Assembly: GCF_005771635.1 (NCBI RefSeq)
Contig: NZ_VBWP01000004.1
Span: 158,743-222,742, forward strand
Direction: 5' to 3'
Length of the DNA: 64,000 bases
DNA from: Culicoidibacter larvae
GTDB taxonomy: Bacteria; Bacillota_I; Bacilli_A; Culicoidibacterales; Culicoidibacteraceae
The translations under genes were made by a program, and so were the position numbers. Of the stretch, positions 1 through 8,545 are shown one piece after another. Position 1 is the stretch's first letter, and every line of letters begins with the position of its first letter. Below the pieces are notes generated by a model. It was not told the DNA's origin. It worked only from the letters and a program-made list of their open reading frames with translations, and did not search any database.

Positions 1-1884
1 TATGGTTTTGACGGACTTAGTATAGTCACATCGTCATCGTCAATACCGGCAGCTGACACACTTCATGTTATTAGTGACGCTGCTAAAATTATTCGAAACA
101 ATTATGCTAGCCAAGGTGCAAATTTTACAACAATTTTATACACTGACGCTGAGCAACTACAAGATGGTGCAGCTCTATACGATGCTGTAGCTGAAAATCA
201 GAACAAATATTCATATATTGCTGTTAACAGTACATCGTTAACTGCTTTAGATGATATTATTCATAACAAAAATCAAAGTATAACGATTGATGCTGACCGA
301 CTAATTATTACTGATTTGTCTTTAGGCGCGAACGATATCGATAACTATATTTATGATTTAATGAACAATGCAGATACAGTGCGTGGTGTAAGTACGAAAA
401 CCTATGAAACATCAAGTTTCAATAAACTTGCTGCTTCAACAAGTTCAATGACCGGACAATTTATTAATAACACGGTAGATGTAAAAAAAGTGAATACCAG
501 TGATGTTACAGAAAATAGTGCAGTTATCGACCTTGAATTATCAACCAATAATCTTAGCAAAGTGCAATCAATAGATGTTATTGATAAAAATAATACTGTT
601 TTGGCAACTAAAGATATTCTAAATAGTAAGTTACAAGTTAAATTATCTAATTTATCTAAGAATACTATTTATGATCAATTACAAGCCGTTATATGGTATA
701 AAGATAACAACAACAACTTAGCTTCAAAGACAATTGCGATTCCAAGTTTTACTACTGCTTTACAAGCAACTCAGCGGCAGACCGCTGCTTTGCAATCAAC
801 AACTGAACAGGCTGTTGTTGATGAGCAGGCACCTAGTCAACCAGGTTCATTAGTAGTCAGCAATGTTACTTCACATGGGGCGCTTTTAACTTGGGAACCT
901 TCAACTGATAACATTGAAGTAAGTAAATATATTGTAACAGTTACTTCTTTAGCAGATGAGACCGTAAAACAGTTTGAAACTGTTGATAGTTTCTATACGC
1001 TTAGCGGACTAAGCGCCGAAGCAAGCTACAAAATAACTGTACAAGCTCAAGATTCATCAAATAATACTTCTACAGCAGCCGCAACTCAAATTCTTACTGA
1101 AAAAGTAGAGGCTTGGGATGCAAATGCAACATATAAACTCGGTGCACGAGTTATCGTGGACGGTAACGTATATGAAAATCAATCGCTTATTTCTGTAAAC
1201 AGTATACCAACCCCTAATGATAGTACAGGTATCAATAATGGCTGGTTACATATTTCCGGAGATAGCAAGACTGCAATCCCTGACTGGAATGTGGAAGGGG
1301 TTTATCCAAGCGGTTATGTTGTTTTCAAAGATAATAATTTTTGGCAGGCTAATGCAATAGCTACTGGAAACGATGTTCCTGGCAATAGCAATAAATGGCA
1401 GGTAACAACTCATGTTCCAGAAGATATTTTTGAGGAACGCTTACCATCATTTAAATCACCAATTCGTGCTTCTTATACAGTAAGTGCTGAATATGGCGGT
1501 TATGCCGGACATATCGGAACTGATTTAGCAGTACCGGTTGGTACAGAGGTCTATCCGGTTATTAAAGGAACTGTTGTTTATACTGCCGGCGGTGCCGTTG
1601 AAGGTGATAACAGTGCTAATGGTGGCTATGGTAATGTTATTGCTGTAGCTCACACTGTGCAGGGTGTGCAGTATGTTAGCGTCTATGGACATTTATCTAG
1701 TATCAATGTAAGTGTCGGCGATACCGTAACAACAAATACTATTATCGGGTTGAGTGGTAATACCGGTATGAGTACTGGTGCCCATTTACATATTGAATTA
1801 TTGAAAAATGCAACCCAATTTGATTTGAACAAAAACGTTCGAATTGCTCAGGCACTTGATTGCCGTACAATTTTACCATTATAA
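1..1884 (+). CDS. Secreted multidomain protein, 5'-truncated: FN3, CBM5/12-like repeats and M23 peptidase
   Basis: The frame is open from base 1 to a TAA at 1882-1884, so the gene starts left of the window (627 residues visible). The first ~150 residues have alternating strand/helix character like the end of a GH18-type barrel, but I see no catalytic DxxDxE, so that part is uncertain. Then come a beta-sandwich region, a clear FN3 domain (about residues 275-363) and two short aromatic carbohydrate-binding modules of the CBM5/12 type (about 367-470, starting AWDANATY and DWNVEGVY). The last domain is an M23 LytM-type metallopeptidase with HxxxD (HIGTD) and HxH (HLHIEL) zinc motifs. This combination suggests a wall-binding peptidoglycan endopeptidase. 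The M23 call is firm; the substrate is inferred. Confidence 0.85.
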   Translation, partial: YGFDGLSIVTSSSSIPAADTLHVISDAAKIIRNNYASQGANFTTILYTDAEQLQDGAALYDAVAENQNKYSYIAVNSTSLTALDDIIHNKNQSITIDADRLIITDLSLGANDIDNYIYDLMNNADTVRGVSTKTYETSSFNKLAASTSSMTGQFINNTVDVKKVNTSDVTENSAVIDLELSTNNLSKVQSIDVIDKNNTVLATKDILNSKLQVKLSNLSKNTIYDQLQAVIWYKDNNNNLASKTIAIPSFTTALQATQRQTAALQSTTEQAVVDEQAPSQPGSLVVSNVTSHGALLTWEPSTDNIEVSKYIVTVTSLADETVKQFETVDSFYTLSGLSAEASYKITVQAQDSSNNTSTAAATQILTEKVEAWDANATYKLGARVIVDGNVYENQSLISVNSIPTPNDSTGINNGWLHISGDSKTAIPDWNVEGVYPSGYVVFKDNNFWQANAIATGNDVPGNSNKWQVTTHVPEDIFEERLPSFKSPIRASYTVSAEYGGYAGHIGTDLAVPVGTEVYPVIKGTVVYTAGGAVEGDNSANGGYGNVIAVAHTVQGVQYVSVYGHLSSINVSVGDTVTTNTIIGLSGNTGMSTGAHLHIELLKNATQFDLNKNVRIAQALDCRTILPL

Positions 1885-1890
1885 TATTTA

Positions 1891-1924
1891 AAAACGGAAC
1901 ATGGGGGATGTTCCGTTTTTTCTT
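1891..1924 (+). terminator. Rho-independent terminator
   Basis: A ten-base stem AAAACGGAAC / GTTCCGTTTT encloses a nine-base loop and runs into a T-rich tail. It closes the M23 gene. Confidence 0.9.
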
Positions 1925-1979
1925 TTCGTTTTATATTATGTTATAATTAAGTATAAATAATGATATGAGGTATAAGCGT

Positions 1980-2516
1980 ATGAACATGAATATTCGTAAA
2001 GCTGAAGTAGCTGACATTGATGCTATTGCTCAGCTCTATGATGACTTAAATGATGCTTTAGCAGCAGGAATTAATTACCCCAAATGGAAGAAGGGCATCT
2101 ATCCGGTTCGTCAAACTGCAATAGACGGTTTGGCAACAGAAACATTATATGTACTTACTTTAGATAATGTCATTGCTGGTTCAGTTATCTTGAATCACCA
2201 ACCAGAAGCTATTTATCGTCAGGTAAATTGGCAGATTGATGCTGAGGATCAAGAAGTTATTATCATATATACTTTGGTGGTGCATCCATTATTCCGAAAT
2301 AAAGGAGTGGCAAAAGCATTGCTTGATTTTGCCGTTGAGTCCGCGCATGCGCAGCAACTCAAGGCGGTACGCCTTGATGTTGAGGTTGGTAATTTGCCGG
2401 CAGTACAACTATATGAGGCTTATGGTTTTATATATATCGACACCCTACCATATCCAATTCAAATACCTGAACTTATTGAATTGCAGTTATCTTTGTATGA
2501 GTATTTAGTTGAATAA
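1980..2516 (+). CDS. GNAT family N-acetyltransferase
   Basis: The gene codes for a 178-residue cytoplasmic acetyltransferase of the GNAT fold. The acetyl-CoA-binding signature is VVHPLFRNKGVAKALL (about residues 101-116), followed by the usual NLPAVQLYEAYGF motif. The substrate is unknown. An in-frame ATG at 1965 is possible, but TGAGGT at 1966-1971 is a well-spaced ribosome binding site for the ATG at 1980, so I chose that start. A TATAAT-like box lies just upstream, so the gene probably has its own promoter between two terminators. Confidence 0.85.
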   Translation: MNMNIRKAEVADIDAIAQLYDDLNDALAAGINYPKWKKGIYPVRQTAIDGLATETLYVLTLDNVIAGSVILNHQPEAIYRQVNWQIDAEDQEVIIIYTLVVHPLFRNKGVAKALLDFAVESAHAQQLKAVRLDVEVGNLPAVQLYEAYGFIYIDTLPYPIQIPELIELQLSLYEYLVE

Positions 2517-2547
2517 AAAAACTGGTCTGATAACCAGCTTTTTTATT
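2515..2547 (+). terminator. Rho-independent terminator
   Basis: The stem CTGGT / ACCAG is flanked by A and T runs directly after the GNAT stop codon. Confidence 0.75.
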
Positions 2548-2568
2548 TCCTATTTTTTTTTGCAAACT

Positions 2569-2814
2569 TTAGGCAACCATAATATGATCATAGCGGCGAT
2601 TATCAAGAAAAATGTCATAAGCAACATAATTTAATATTGCCAGTTGTGCTTTGGGGTCAGTAACCATTTTGACTAACGCGTCATTGATACGGCCCCGTAG
2701 ACTGAGTTCATCTTCATGAGTAAAATCATCAACATGAAAGACATTTTCAATTTTGATATTGAATCGGTCCAAGATTCGATTATGGTTATCCAGTAATTGA
2801 ATAGTTGCAGTCAT
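2569..2814 (-). CDS. Small conserved-looking hypothetical protein
   Basis: The 81-residue protein has a beta-alpha pattern, no signal peptide and no membrane segment. I do not recognise the family. The TTG nine bases upstream (2823) is in frame, but AAGGAG sits nine bases before the ATG at 2814, so the ATG is chosen. The gene is a lone reverse-strand unit between a GNAT gene and lepB, both on the + strand. The good ribosome binding site and balanced composition make it a likely real gene. No function can be assigned. Confidence 0.6.
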   Translation of the reverse strand: MTATIQLLDNHNRILDRFNIKIENVFHVDDFTHEDELSLRGRINDALVKMVTDPKAQLAILNYVAYDIFLDNRRYDHIMVA

Positions 2815-3005
2815 ATGTATCAACTCCTTGGTTTAATTGTATAAAATAAATGAACTTTTGTTGAGCCAGAAAAACGACATAAAGCAGTCAATTGTGATTG
2901 TCTGCTTTACTGCAAAAAATTCTCATATTAAATAATTTTCATAAAAATATTTCATGATATTATGCTATAATAGAAGAAATGCAACAAGTAGCAGGGGGAA
3001 TTTTC

Positions 3006-3533
3006 TTGAATAAAAAAATGAAATCAGCACTCGGTTGGGTGGCATGGATAATTGGTGTCATCGTCGTTTCGCTATTATTAAATATGTTTGTATTCTCAGT
3101 TGCTGACGTACATCAAATATCAATGCAACCAACATTGGTTGAAAATGACCGGGTTATTGTTGATAAGATCTCTGCACGTTTATTCGGACCGGAACGGTTT
3201 GATGTTGTTGTCGTGCAATTTCCTAATACTGAGCCCAATAAGCCATTTATAAAACGGGTGATTGGTATGCCCGGCGATACGGTAAAAATTGTTGATGATG
3301 TATTGTATATTAATGACGAAGTAGTGGAGCAACCATTTATTATTGACACCGCATCACAACATACTGAGGATTATACATATCCCGGAGTTATTCCTGAGGG
3401 ACAATATTTAGTAATGGGTGATAATCGCGACTCCAGTTTGGATGGACGAAAACTGGGATTGCTTACTCAAGACCAAATAATCGGTATTGGACGTTGCGTT
3501 ATTTGGCCTTTAGATGATATTCAATGGTTATAG
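3006..3533 (+). CDS. lepB: Signal peptidase I
   Basis: This is a type I signal peptidase (S26) that cleaves signal peptides from exported proteins at the outer face of the membrane. It has one N-terminal membrane anchor (about residues 10-32), the catalytic serine in QISMQPTL (Ser39) and the general-base lysine in KRVIGMPGD (Lys83). The C-terminal GDNRDSSLDGR box is also present. At 176 residues it is the usual length for Gram-positive SipS-like enzymes. AGGGGGAA at 2993-3000 is spaced for the TTG at 3006 rather than for the ATG at 2979 or at 3018, so a TTG start is proposed. It is probably co-transcribed with the next gene (24-base gap). The many exported proteins in this window are likely clients (inference). 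Confidence 0.93.
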   Translation: MNKKMKSALGWVAWIIGVIVVSLLLNMFVFSVADVHQISMQPTLVENDRVIVDKISARLFGPERFDVVVVQFPNTEPNKPFIKRVIGMPGDTVKIVDDVLYINDEVVEQPFIIDTASQHTEDYTYPGVIPEGQYLVMGDNRDSSLDGRKLGLLTQDQIIGIGRCVIWPLDDIQWL

Positions 3534-3557
3534 TTTTTATGTAAGAGGGGTTTTCAA

Positions 3558-4232
3558 ATGAAGTTTACAAGTTTTAATGATTTTAAATCACGGGTTATTT
3601 ATAATGACCGCTTTAAAAATATTTTCAGCGGTATGGTCATTTTATTGGTTATGGCGGTTGCTTATAATTTAATATCAACAGTTATTACCATTGTCAAAAA
3701 TGGATTGCTGGGCAAGCCACAATATTGGATACGAATATTTTTATCAATTGAAGGCGAAAGCGGTACATCACCAATATGGGCGATCATTGTTTATGGAACA
3801 TATATCTTAGTTCCGGTTTGTATTATCTTTGCTATTATTTACCTTGTAATGCGCAATGGTAACCTAAGAAAACTCTATGATGCTTATCAAAGTAATGGTG
3901 TGCATCCATATGTGAAAGTTACCGATTATGCTTTTAGAGCTGGTAATATTACTAATACTTTATATGTTTATGGTGGTAATGAAGCAGAAGTTGCTTCCGC
4001 AGTAGAAGTAATAAATAATAAAATTATTGGTTTTTCCAAACAAGATTTTAAACAATTACAAAAATATGTCAGCAAGAGCTCTGTATTGAATCTTGTTAAA
4101 TTACAACCAATGTTTCCCGAAGTCAGTTTATCAGTATACGCATTTGTGTCACCAAATCCGCCACAAGCTGAATCAATTATTTGCCGTATCGATAATCAGG
4201 ACCGCCTTTATTTTTTAAAGCCAGTTAAATAA
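3558..4232 (+). CDS. Unknown two-helix membrane protein
   Basis: The 224-residue protein has two membrane helices (about residues 24-46 and 75-99) and a soluble C-terminal half of about 125 residues with no motif I recognise. A good AGAGGGG site precedes the ATG. It follows lepB closely and is closed by a strong terminator, so the two probably form one operon. A role linked to protein export is only guilt by association. Confidence 0.75.
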   Translation: MKFTSFNDFKSRVIYNDRFKNIFSGMVILLVMAVAYNLISTVITIVKNGLLGKPQYWIRIFLSIEGESGTSPIWAIIVYGTYILVPVCIIFAIIYLVMRNGNLRKLYDAYQSNGVHPYVKVTDYAFRAGNITNTLYVYGGNEAEVASAVEVINNKIIGFSKQDFKQLQKYVSKSSVLNLVKLQPMFPEVSLSVYAFVSPNPPQAESIICRIDNQDRLYFLKPVK

Positions 4233-4233
4233 T

Positions 4234-4268
4234 AAAAGCCCTCACAGCTAAACTGTGAGGGCTTTTTT
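4234..4268. terminator. Bidirectional Rho-independent terminator
   Basis: The perfect 14-base stem AAAAGCCCTCACAG / CTGTGAGGGCTTTT has A and T runs on both sides. It serves the lepB unit on + and the HAD gene on -. Confidence 0.93.
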
Positions 4269-4270
4269 CT

Positions 4271-4894
4271 TTATACCAGAGAAAGAATATCCTTAGGATG
4301 TTCAAGATAATAGTCAGCGTTTATGCCATCAATAATCGGCGCTCCCCAAAGGGCAAAACCAAATGCTATTCCCGCTGCGCGCGAAGCTATACCGTCGCCA
4401 TCCATATCACCAATATAGATACAATCGTCAACACTAATATCCAGTCCTTCAATTGCTTTTAATAATGGCTCGGGGTCAGGCTTATGTTTTAAAGTATCTT
4501 CTGCAAGCACTACGCGAGTCATATATTGATCGATTGGATGCTCAGCAAAATCAATCAGGTATTGCGGATGTAATTTTGAGCTGGAAACACAGCAAATAAC
4601 CCCACGTGTAGCTAGAGTTTGAATGACTTCTAGAATTCCGTCATAAAAACCGGCTTTCTCCTCAAAACTATTTACACCTTCAACCCAAAGTGCATAAGTT
4701 GCCTCAATATCCTCAAAGCCCAGTTCTTCAATAACTTTCTTACCGGGGTAGGCGCGATACTTTAAAATTTCATCATAGGTCACATCCTGACCCAATTCTC
4801 GCTTAATTAATCGTTGCAGCGGAATCATATTCATCCGTTCAGTATCCAGTATCGTTCCGTCAATATCAAAAATAACACACTTGTATGGTTTCAT
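4271..4894 (-). CDS. HAD superfamily hydrolase, phosphoglycolate phosphatase / beta-phosphoglucomutase-like
   Basis: The 207-residue cytoplasmic phosphatase has HAD motif I DIDGTILDT near the N-terminus, a helical cap (about residues 18-85), motif II serine in CCVSSSK, the motif III lysine in KHKPDPEPL and motif IV GDMDGDG. The layout is subfamily IA. Substrates of such enzymes are small phosphate esters; the specific one cannot be read from sequence. It is a single-gene unit converging on the lepB operon and divergent from the polyphosphate operon. Confidence 0.88.
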   Translation of the reverse strand: MKPYKCVIFDIDGTILDTERMNMIPLQRLIKRELGQDVTYDEILKYRAYPGKKVIEELGFEDIEATYALWVEGVNSFEEKAGFYDGILEVIQTLATRGVICCVSSSKLHPQYLIDFAEHPIDQYMTRVVLAEDTLKHKPDPEPLLKAIEGLDISVDDCIYIGDMDGDGIASRAAGIAFGFALWGAPIIDGINADYYLEHPKDILSLV

Positions 4895-4976
4895 AATATC
4901 ACCGTCCTATATGCAGTATACCATGAAAGTAGGGCGGAAATCTCTGAAAAACAATATTTGAAAATATATTTTTTCA

Positions 4977-5010
4977 TTTTAAGCCTCTTTTAAGTTTTAC
5001 TGTTTATACT
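4977..5010 (+). promoter_or_regulatory. Candidate activator-type promoter with 11-bp-period direct repeats
   Basis: TTTTAAG occurs at 4977-4983 and again at 4988-4994, one helical turn apart, followed by a weaker TTTTACT. A TATACT -10 box lies at 5005-5010. The normal -35 position is AGCCTC, so the repeats stand where a -35 box is missing. This is the usual layout for OmpR/PhoB-type response regulator activation. The regulator itself is not in the window, so this is inference from layout. Confidence 0.45.
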
Positions 5011-5042
5011 ACGGGTATAGAACGTTTATGGAGGTTGCACAA

Positions 5043-5879
5043 ATGGCTAAAACAAAATTAAACCATATATTTGAAAGACGTGAGAAAAAATATCGTTTAA
5101 CTAAAGAACAATTCCAACGTGTATATGTTGCTTTACTGGAACATATGCATGCTGATAAATATGGCAAGCATACAATCTGCTCGCTATACTATGATACAGA
5201 TGATTATTATCTAATTAGAACATCCAATGAAAAACCAGTGTATAAAGAGAAGTTCCGTTTACGTAGTTATGGGACACCAAATGATGATTCAACGGTATTT
5301 CTTGAATTGAAGAAGAAATATGATGGCGTTGTTTATAAACGTCGCGAGTCATTGACTATGTACTCGGTCCAGAAATATTTAAACGATGGTCACCTTAAAG
5401 TATTGGACAAAGAACCAAATCAAATCATGATGGAAATTGACTGGTTTATGAACCGTTATCAATTGGCACCAAAAGTAATGGTTGCATATGACCGTATTGC
5501 TTTATATGGCAAAGAAGAGTCGGCCTTCCGGGTTACTTTTGACTTTGATATTCGCTGGCGAGACTATGACTTAGACCTGCGATATGGTGATTACGGTAAC
5601 CCGTTGATTGCCACCGACGAATGTATGATGGAAGTGAAGGCACTGGGAGCAATTCCAGTCTGGTTAACCGAAATTCTTTCGAGAGAAAGATTATATTCGA
5701 CCTCGTTTTCAAAATATGGCATTATTTATAAACAATTTATTGCACCAAAAAATATCCCGGTAACCAAATCGATGCTGCATAGTTTGGTACATGCCAATAC
5801 AACTTACAACCTGGGAGAAGCAACGCAGAAACTGCGTGGTGCACAAAAACAAAAAGGAGTGACTTATCATGTTGGATAG
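5043..5879 (+). CDS. VTC-domain polyphosphate polymerase-like protein
   Basis: The 278-residue protein has the VTC domain, the tunnel-fold catalytic domain of the yeast vacuolar transporter chaperone Vtc4, which makes polyphosphate from ATP. Expected basic and acidic strands are present: ERREKKYRL near the N-terminus, KEKFRLRSYG (about 77-86), FLELKKKYDG followed by KRRE, and MMEVKA near residue 195. An in-frame ATG at 5028 exists, but it overlaps the GGAGGT site that serves the ATG at 5043. It overlaps the next gene by 11 bases, forming an operon with a DUF4956 membrane protein and a Cthe_2159-like lipoprotein. The bacterial product is likely polyphosphate, by family. Confidence 0.85.
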   Translation: MAKTKLNHIFERREKKYRLTKEQFQRVYVALLEHMHADKYGKHTICSLYYDTDDYYLIRTSNEKPVYKEKFRLRSYGTPNDDSTVFLELKKKYDGVVYKRRESLTMYSVQKYLNDGHLKVLDKEPNQIMMEIDWFMNRYQLAPKVMVAYDRIALYGKEESAFRVTFDFDIRWRDYDLDLRYGDYGNPLIATDECMMEVKALGAIPVWLTEILSRERLYSTSFSKYGIIYKQFIAPKNIPVTKSMLHSLVHANTTYNLGEATQKLRGAQKQKGVTYHVG

Positions 5880-6552
5880 CATTTTATCAACAACAACAGC
5901 AGCGGCATCAATCGATCTTACCGGTATCCTTATATGTACCGCGGTCTCATTAGTATTAGGCTTGGTGGTGGCATTTGTCCACATGTACCGGAATACCTAT
6001 AGTAGAAGCTTTATTTTAACGCTGGTGATGCTACCAATATTAGTTCAATCAGTAATCATGTTAGTAAACGGCAACCTCGGAACCGGGATGGCAGTTTTAG
6101 GCGCATTCAGCTTAGTACGTTTCCGTTCAGTTGCCGGTGGTGCCCGTGAAATTAGCAGTATATTTTGGGCAATGGGAATCGGACTTGCAACCGGAATGGG
6201 TTATGTTGTATACGGAGCGTTATTCTCAGCAGTTATTGCTGTCGTGATTATTGTATTAGTGACTGTACGCTTCGGTGGGCGAAAAAACCCCGCGGAAAAA
6301 CAATTGAAAATTGTCATTCCCGAAGATCTTGACTACAACGGCATCTTCGATGACATCTTTAAAAAATACACATACGAAGCACGGCTGGAACGAGTAAAAA
6401 CAACTAACATGGGTAGCCTTTACGAGTTGGTATATCATGTTATGTTTAAAGACGCCAATGATGAAAAAGATGTCATTGATGAACTACGCCGCCGTAATGG
6501 TAATCTGACGATTACTTGTGGCCGCATAACTGCCAATCGGGATGAATTATAG
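5869..6552 (+). CDS. DUF4956 family membrane protein
   Basis: The 227-residue protein has an N-terminal half with about four membrane helices, including the conserved GAFSLVRFRSVAGGAREI segment (about residues 78-95). Its soluble C-terminal domain (about 140-227) has a ferredoxin-like alternation. DUF4956 genes are commonly found beside VTC-domain polyphosphate polymerases, and here the reading frames overlap by 11 bases. It could anchor the polymerase or conduct the polymer across the membrane, but that is inference. AAGGAG precedes the ATG. Confidence 0.85.
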   Translation: MLDSILSTTTAAASIDLTGILICTAVSLVLGLVVAFVHMYRNTYSRSFILTLVMLPILVQSVIMLVNGNLGTGMAVLGAFSLVRFRSVAGGAREISSIFWAMGIGLATGMGYVVYGALFSAVIAVVIIVLVTVRFGGRKNPAEKQLKIVIPEDLDYNGIFDDIFKKYTYEARLERVKTTNMGSLYELVYHVMFKDANDEKDVIDELRRRNGNLTITCGRITANRDEL

Positions 6553-6574
6553 AAAGCATGGTGAACATATAGAT

Positions 6575-8407
6575 ATGAATAAATTTATAACTAAAGTCGG
6601 GGCTGCGCTATTAGTCATACTAATAGCTGCTGCCGGTTGCAGTGTTGCAGCCGAACCAGAAACAGCAACGACAACTAATAATGTAAGTACTGAAGGTTTA
6701 TTTGGTACCTACGAGGATGAAGATTTAGATGCAACTTGGGATGATGCAAGTGCTACCCATATTACATTAAGTGATTCAGCATCAACAATTGATGGTGAGG
6801 GTGCTGTTGTTAATGGCAGTGGAATAAAAATTACTGCTGCCGGGACCTATGTCTTAACCGGTATGTTAACTAATGGTCAGGTGCTCATTAGTGCGACTGC
6901 CAATGACAAAGTAAGAATAATTCTAAATGGGGTAACCATTAATAATGATACATCTGCTGCTATTTATGTTGAGCAAGCGGATAAAGTGATTATGACTTTA
7001 GCAAGTGATACCAAAAATACCATAAGTGACGGCAGTACATATACATTTGCTGATGCAGCTACTGATGAGCCTAATGCTACCATTTTCAGTAAAGATGATT
7101 TAACAATTAATGGTGATGGTCAATTAACGGTGACGGCTAATTATTTAAATGGTATCATTTCAAAAGATGATTTGATTATCACCGGTGGAACGTATGCAAT
7201 TACGGCAAACAACAATGGTATTCGCGGTCGTGATGTGTTAAGTATTTTAGATGGTAATTTTACAATTACTGCTAAAAACGATGCGATTCAATCAAATAAT
7301 GACACCGGCGAAGAAGGAAAAGGTGTTATTAATCTGGATGGCGGGACTTATGATTTAACCGCTGACCATGATGGTGTTGATGCTAAAAATCAATTAAATA
7401 TTTCTCATGGTACATATACGGTTAAAAGCGGTGGCGGCAGCAGCCAAAGTGCTAATAGCAGTGATACCGAGAGCTATAAAGGCTTGAAAGCGGCTAGCGC
7501 TATTCATATTACCGGTGGTACCTTCAATATTGATGCTAAAGATGATGCAATCCATACTAATGGAGATACTAACATTGAAGGCGGCACCTTTACTTTAGCT
7601 ACCGGCGATGATGGTATTCATTCGGATAATACGACAGCAATTAGCGGTGGCGAAATCACAATTACTAAATCATACGAAGGTATAGAGGGGTCAGATATTA
7701 CAATCAGCGGTGGCACCATTTCAATTGTCAGCAGTGATGATGGTATTAATGCTGCTGGGGGCAGTGATGGTGATACAGAAACCGGACCATTCGGTGGTGA
7801 TCAATTTGCTGCCGGCGATTATACCCTAACAATTAGTGATGGTACTGTTTATGTAAATGCTGGTGGTGATGGACTCGATTCAAATGGTGATATTGTTATG
7901 ACTGGTGGTACTGTTGTAGTTGATGGACCGGAAGATAATGGCAATGGCGCTTTGGATTATGATGGTAATTATACAATCAGCGGTGGTATTCTGATTGCTG
8001 CCGGAAGTAGCGGTATGGCCCAGGCGCCCGGAACTGATTCAAGCCAGGCGAGCTTGGGTATTTACTTCAACTCAACGCAATCTGCCGGTCAGACAATTAA
8101 TATTAGCAGTAGTGATGGTACTAACATCTTAAGCTACACGCCAAGTAAATCATATTCATCAGTGATTGTCAGTGCGCCGGAACTTAAAAATGGTTCAAGC
8201 TATTCAGTTTCAACTGGTGGTACTGATACTGGCTCAACTGTTAACAGCTTACAAACTGGCGGCTCATATAGTAATGGTTCAAAATTAGTTGATATAACTT
8301 TAAGTAGTTCAGTTACATTAATTGATGAATCCGGTTCTGCTGTTCAAGGCGGTATGGGAGCTCCAGGCGGAGGTATGGGTGGTGGACCTGGTGGCAATCG
8401 TCCATAA
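6575..8407 (+). CDS. Cthe_2159-like beta-helix lipoprotein
   Basis: The ~610-residue protein starts with a lipoprotein signal peptide ending in IAAAGC, so Cys21 is probably lipidated. The body is a long series of short repeats rich in GGT, DD and NG motifs (ITGGTF, DDAIHTNGD, DDGIHSDN). These are typical of the carbohydrate-binding domain family of Clostridium thermocellum Cthe_2159, a calcium-binding parallel beta-helix. The tail is very rich in Gly and Met (about the last 20 residues). An alternative ATG at 6542 overlaps the upstream gene, but it would put 11 polar residues before the signal peptide. In known VTC loci this family occurs with CotH-like kinases, which are absent here. It probably binds an acidic polymer at the cell surface; the ligand is unknown. 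Confidence 0.8.
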   Translation: MNKFITKVGAALLVILIAAAGCSVAAEPETATTTNNVSTEGLFGTYEDEDLDATWDDASATHITLSDSASTIDGEGAVVNGSGIKITAAGTYVLTGMLTNGQVLISATANDKVRIILNGVTINNDTSAAIYVEQADKVIMTLASDTKNTISDGSTYTFADAATDEPNATIFSKDDLTINGDGQLTVTANYLNGIISKDDLIITGGTYAITANNNGIRGRDVLSILDGNFTITAKNDAIQSNNDTGEEGKGVINLDGGTYDLTADHDGVDAKNQLNISHGTYTVKSGGGSSQSANSSDTESYKGLKAASAIHITGGTFNIDAKDDAIHTNGDTNIEGGTFTLATGDDGIHSDNTTAISGGEITITKSYEGIEGSDITISGGTISIVSSDDGINAAGGSDGDTETGPFGGDQFAAGDYTLTISDGTVYVNAGGDGLDSNGDIVMTGGTVVVDGPEDNGNGALDYDGNYTISGGILIAAGSSGMAQAPGTDSSQASLGIYFNSTQSAGQTINISSSDGTNILSYTPSKSYSSVIVSAPELKNGSSYSVSTGGTDTGSTVNSLQTGGSYSNGSKLVDITLSSSVTLIDESGSAVQGGMGAPGGGMGGGPGGNRP

Positions 8408-8416
8408 ACTTTTGAA

Positions 8417-8450
8417 AATAATGCCGATTTAAAATCGGTATTATTTTTTT
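8417..8450 (+). terminator. Rho-independent terminator
   Basis: A stem AATAATGCCGAT / ATCGGTATTATT runs into a T stretch. It closes the VTC operon. Confidence 0.9.
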
Positions 8451-8545
8451 ATTTTCACAATTGGAAAAATTAAAAAGCGTATTATTATACTAATCAGTCG
8501 ACTAGGATTACAATAACGGTAGATAAATATAAGGGGCGAAGGATT

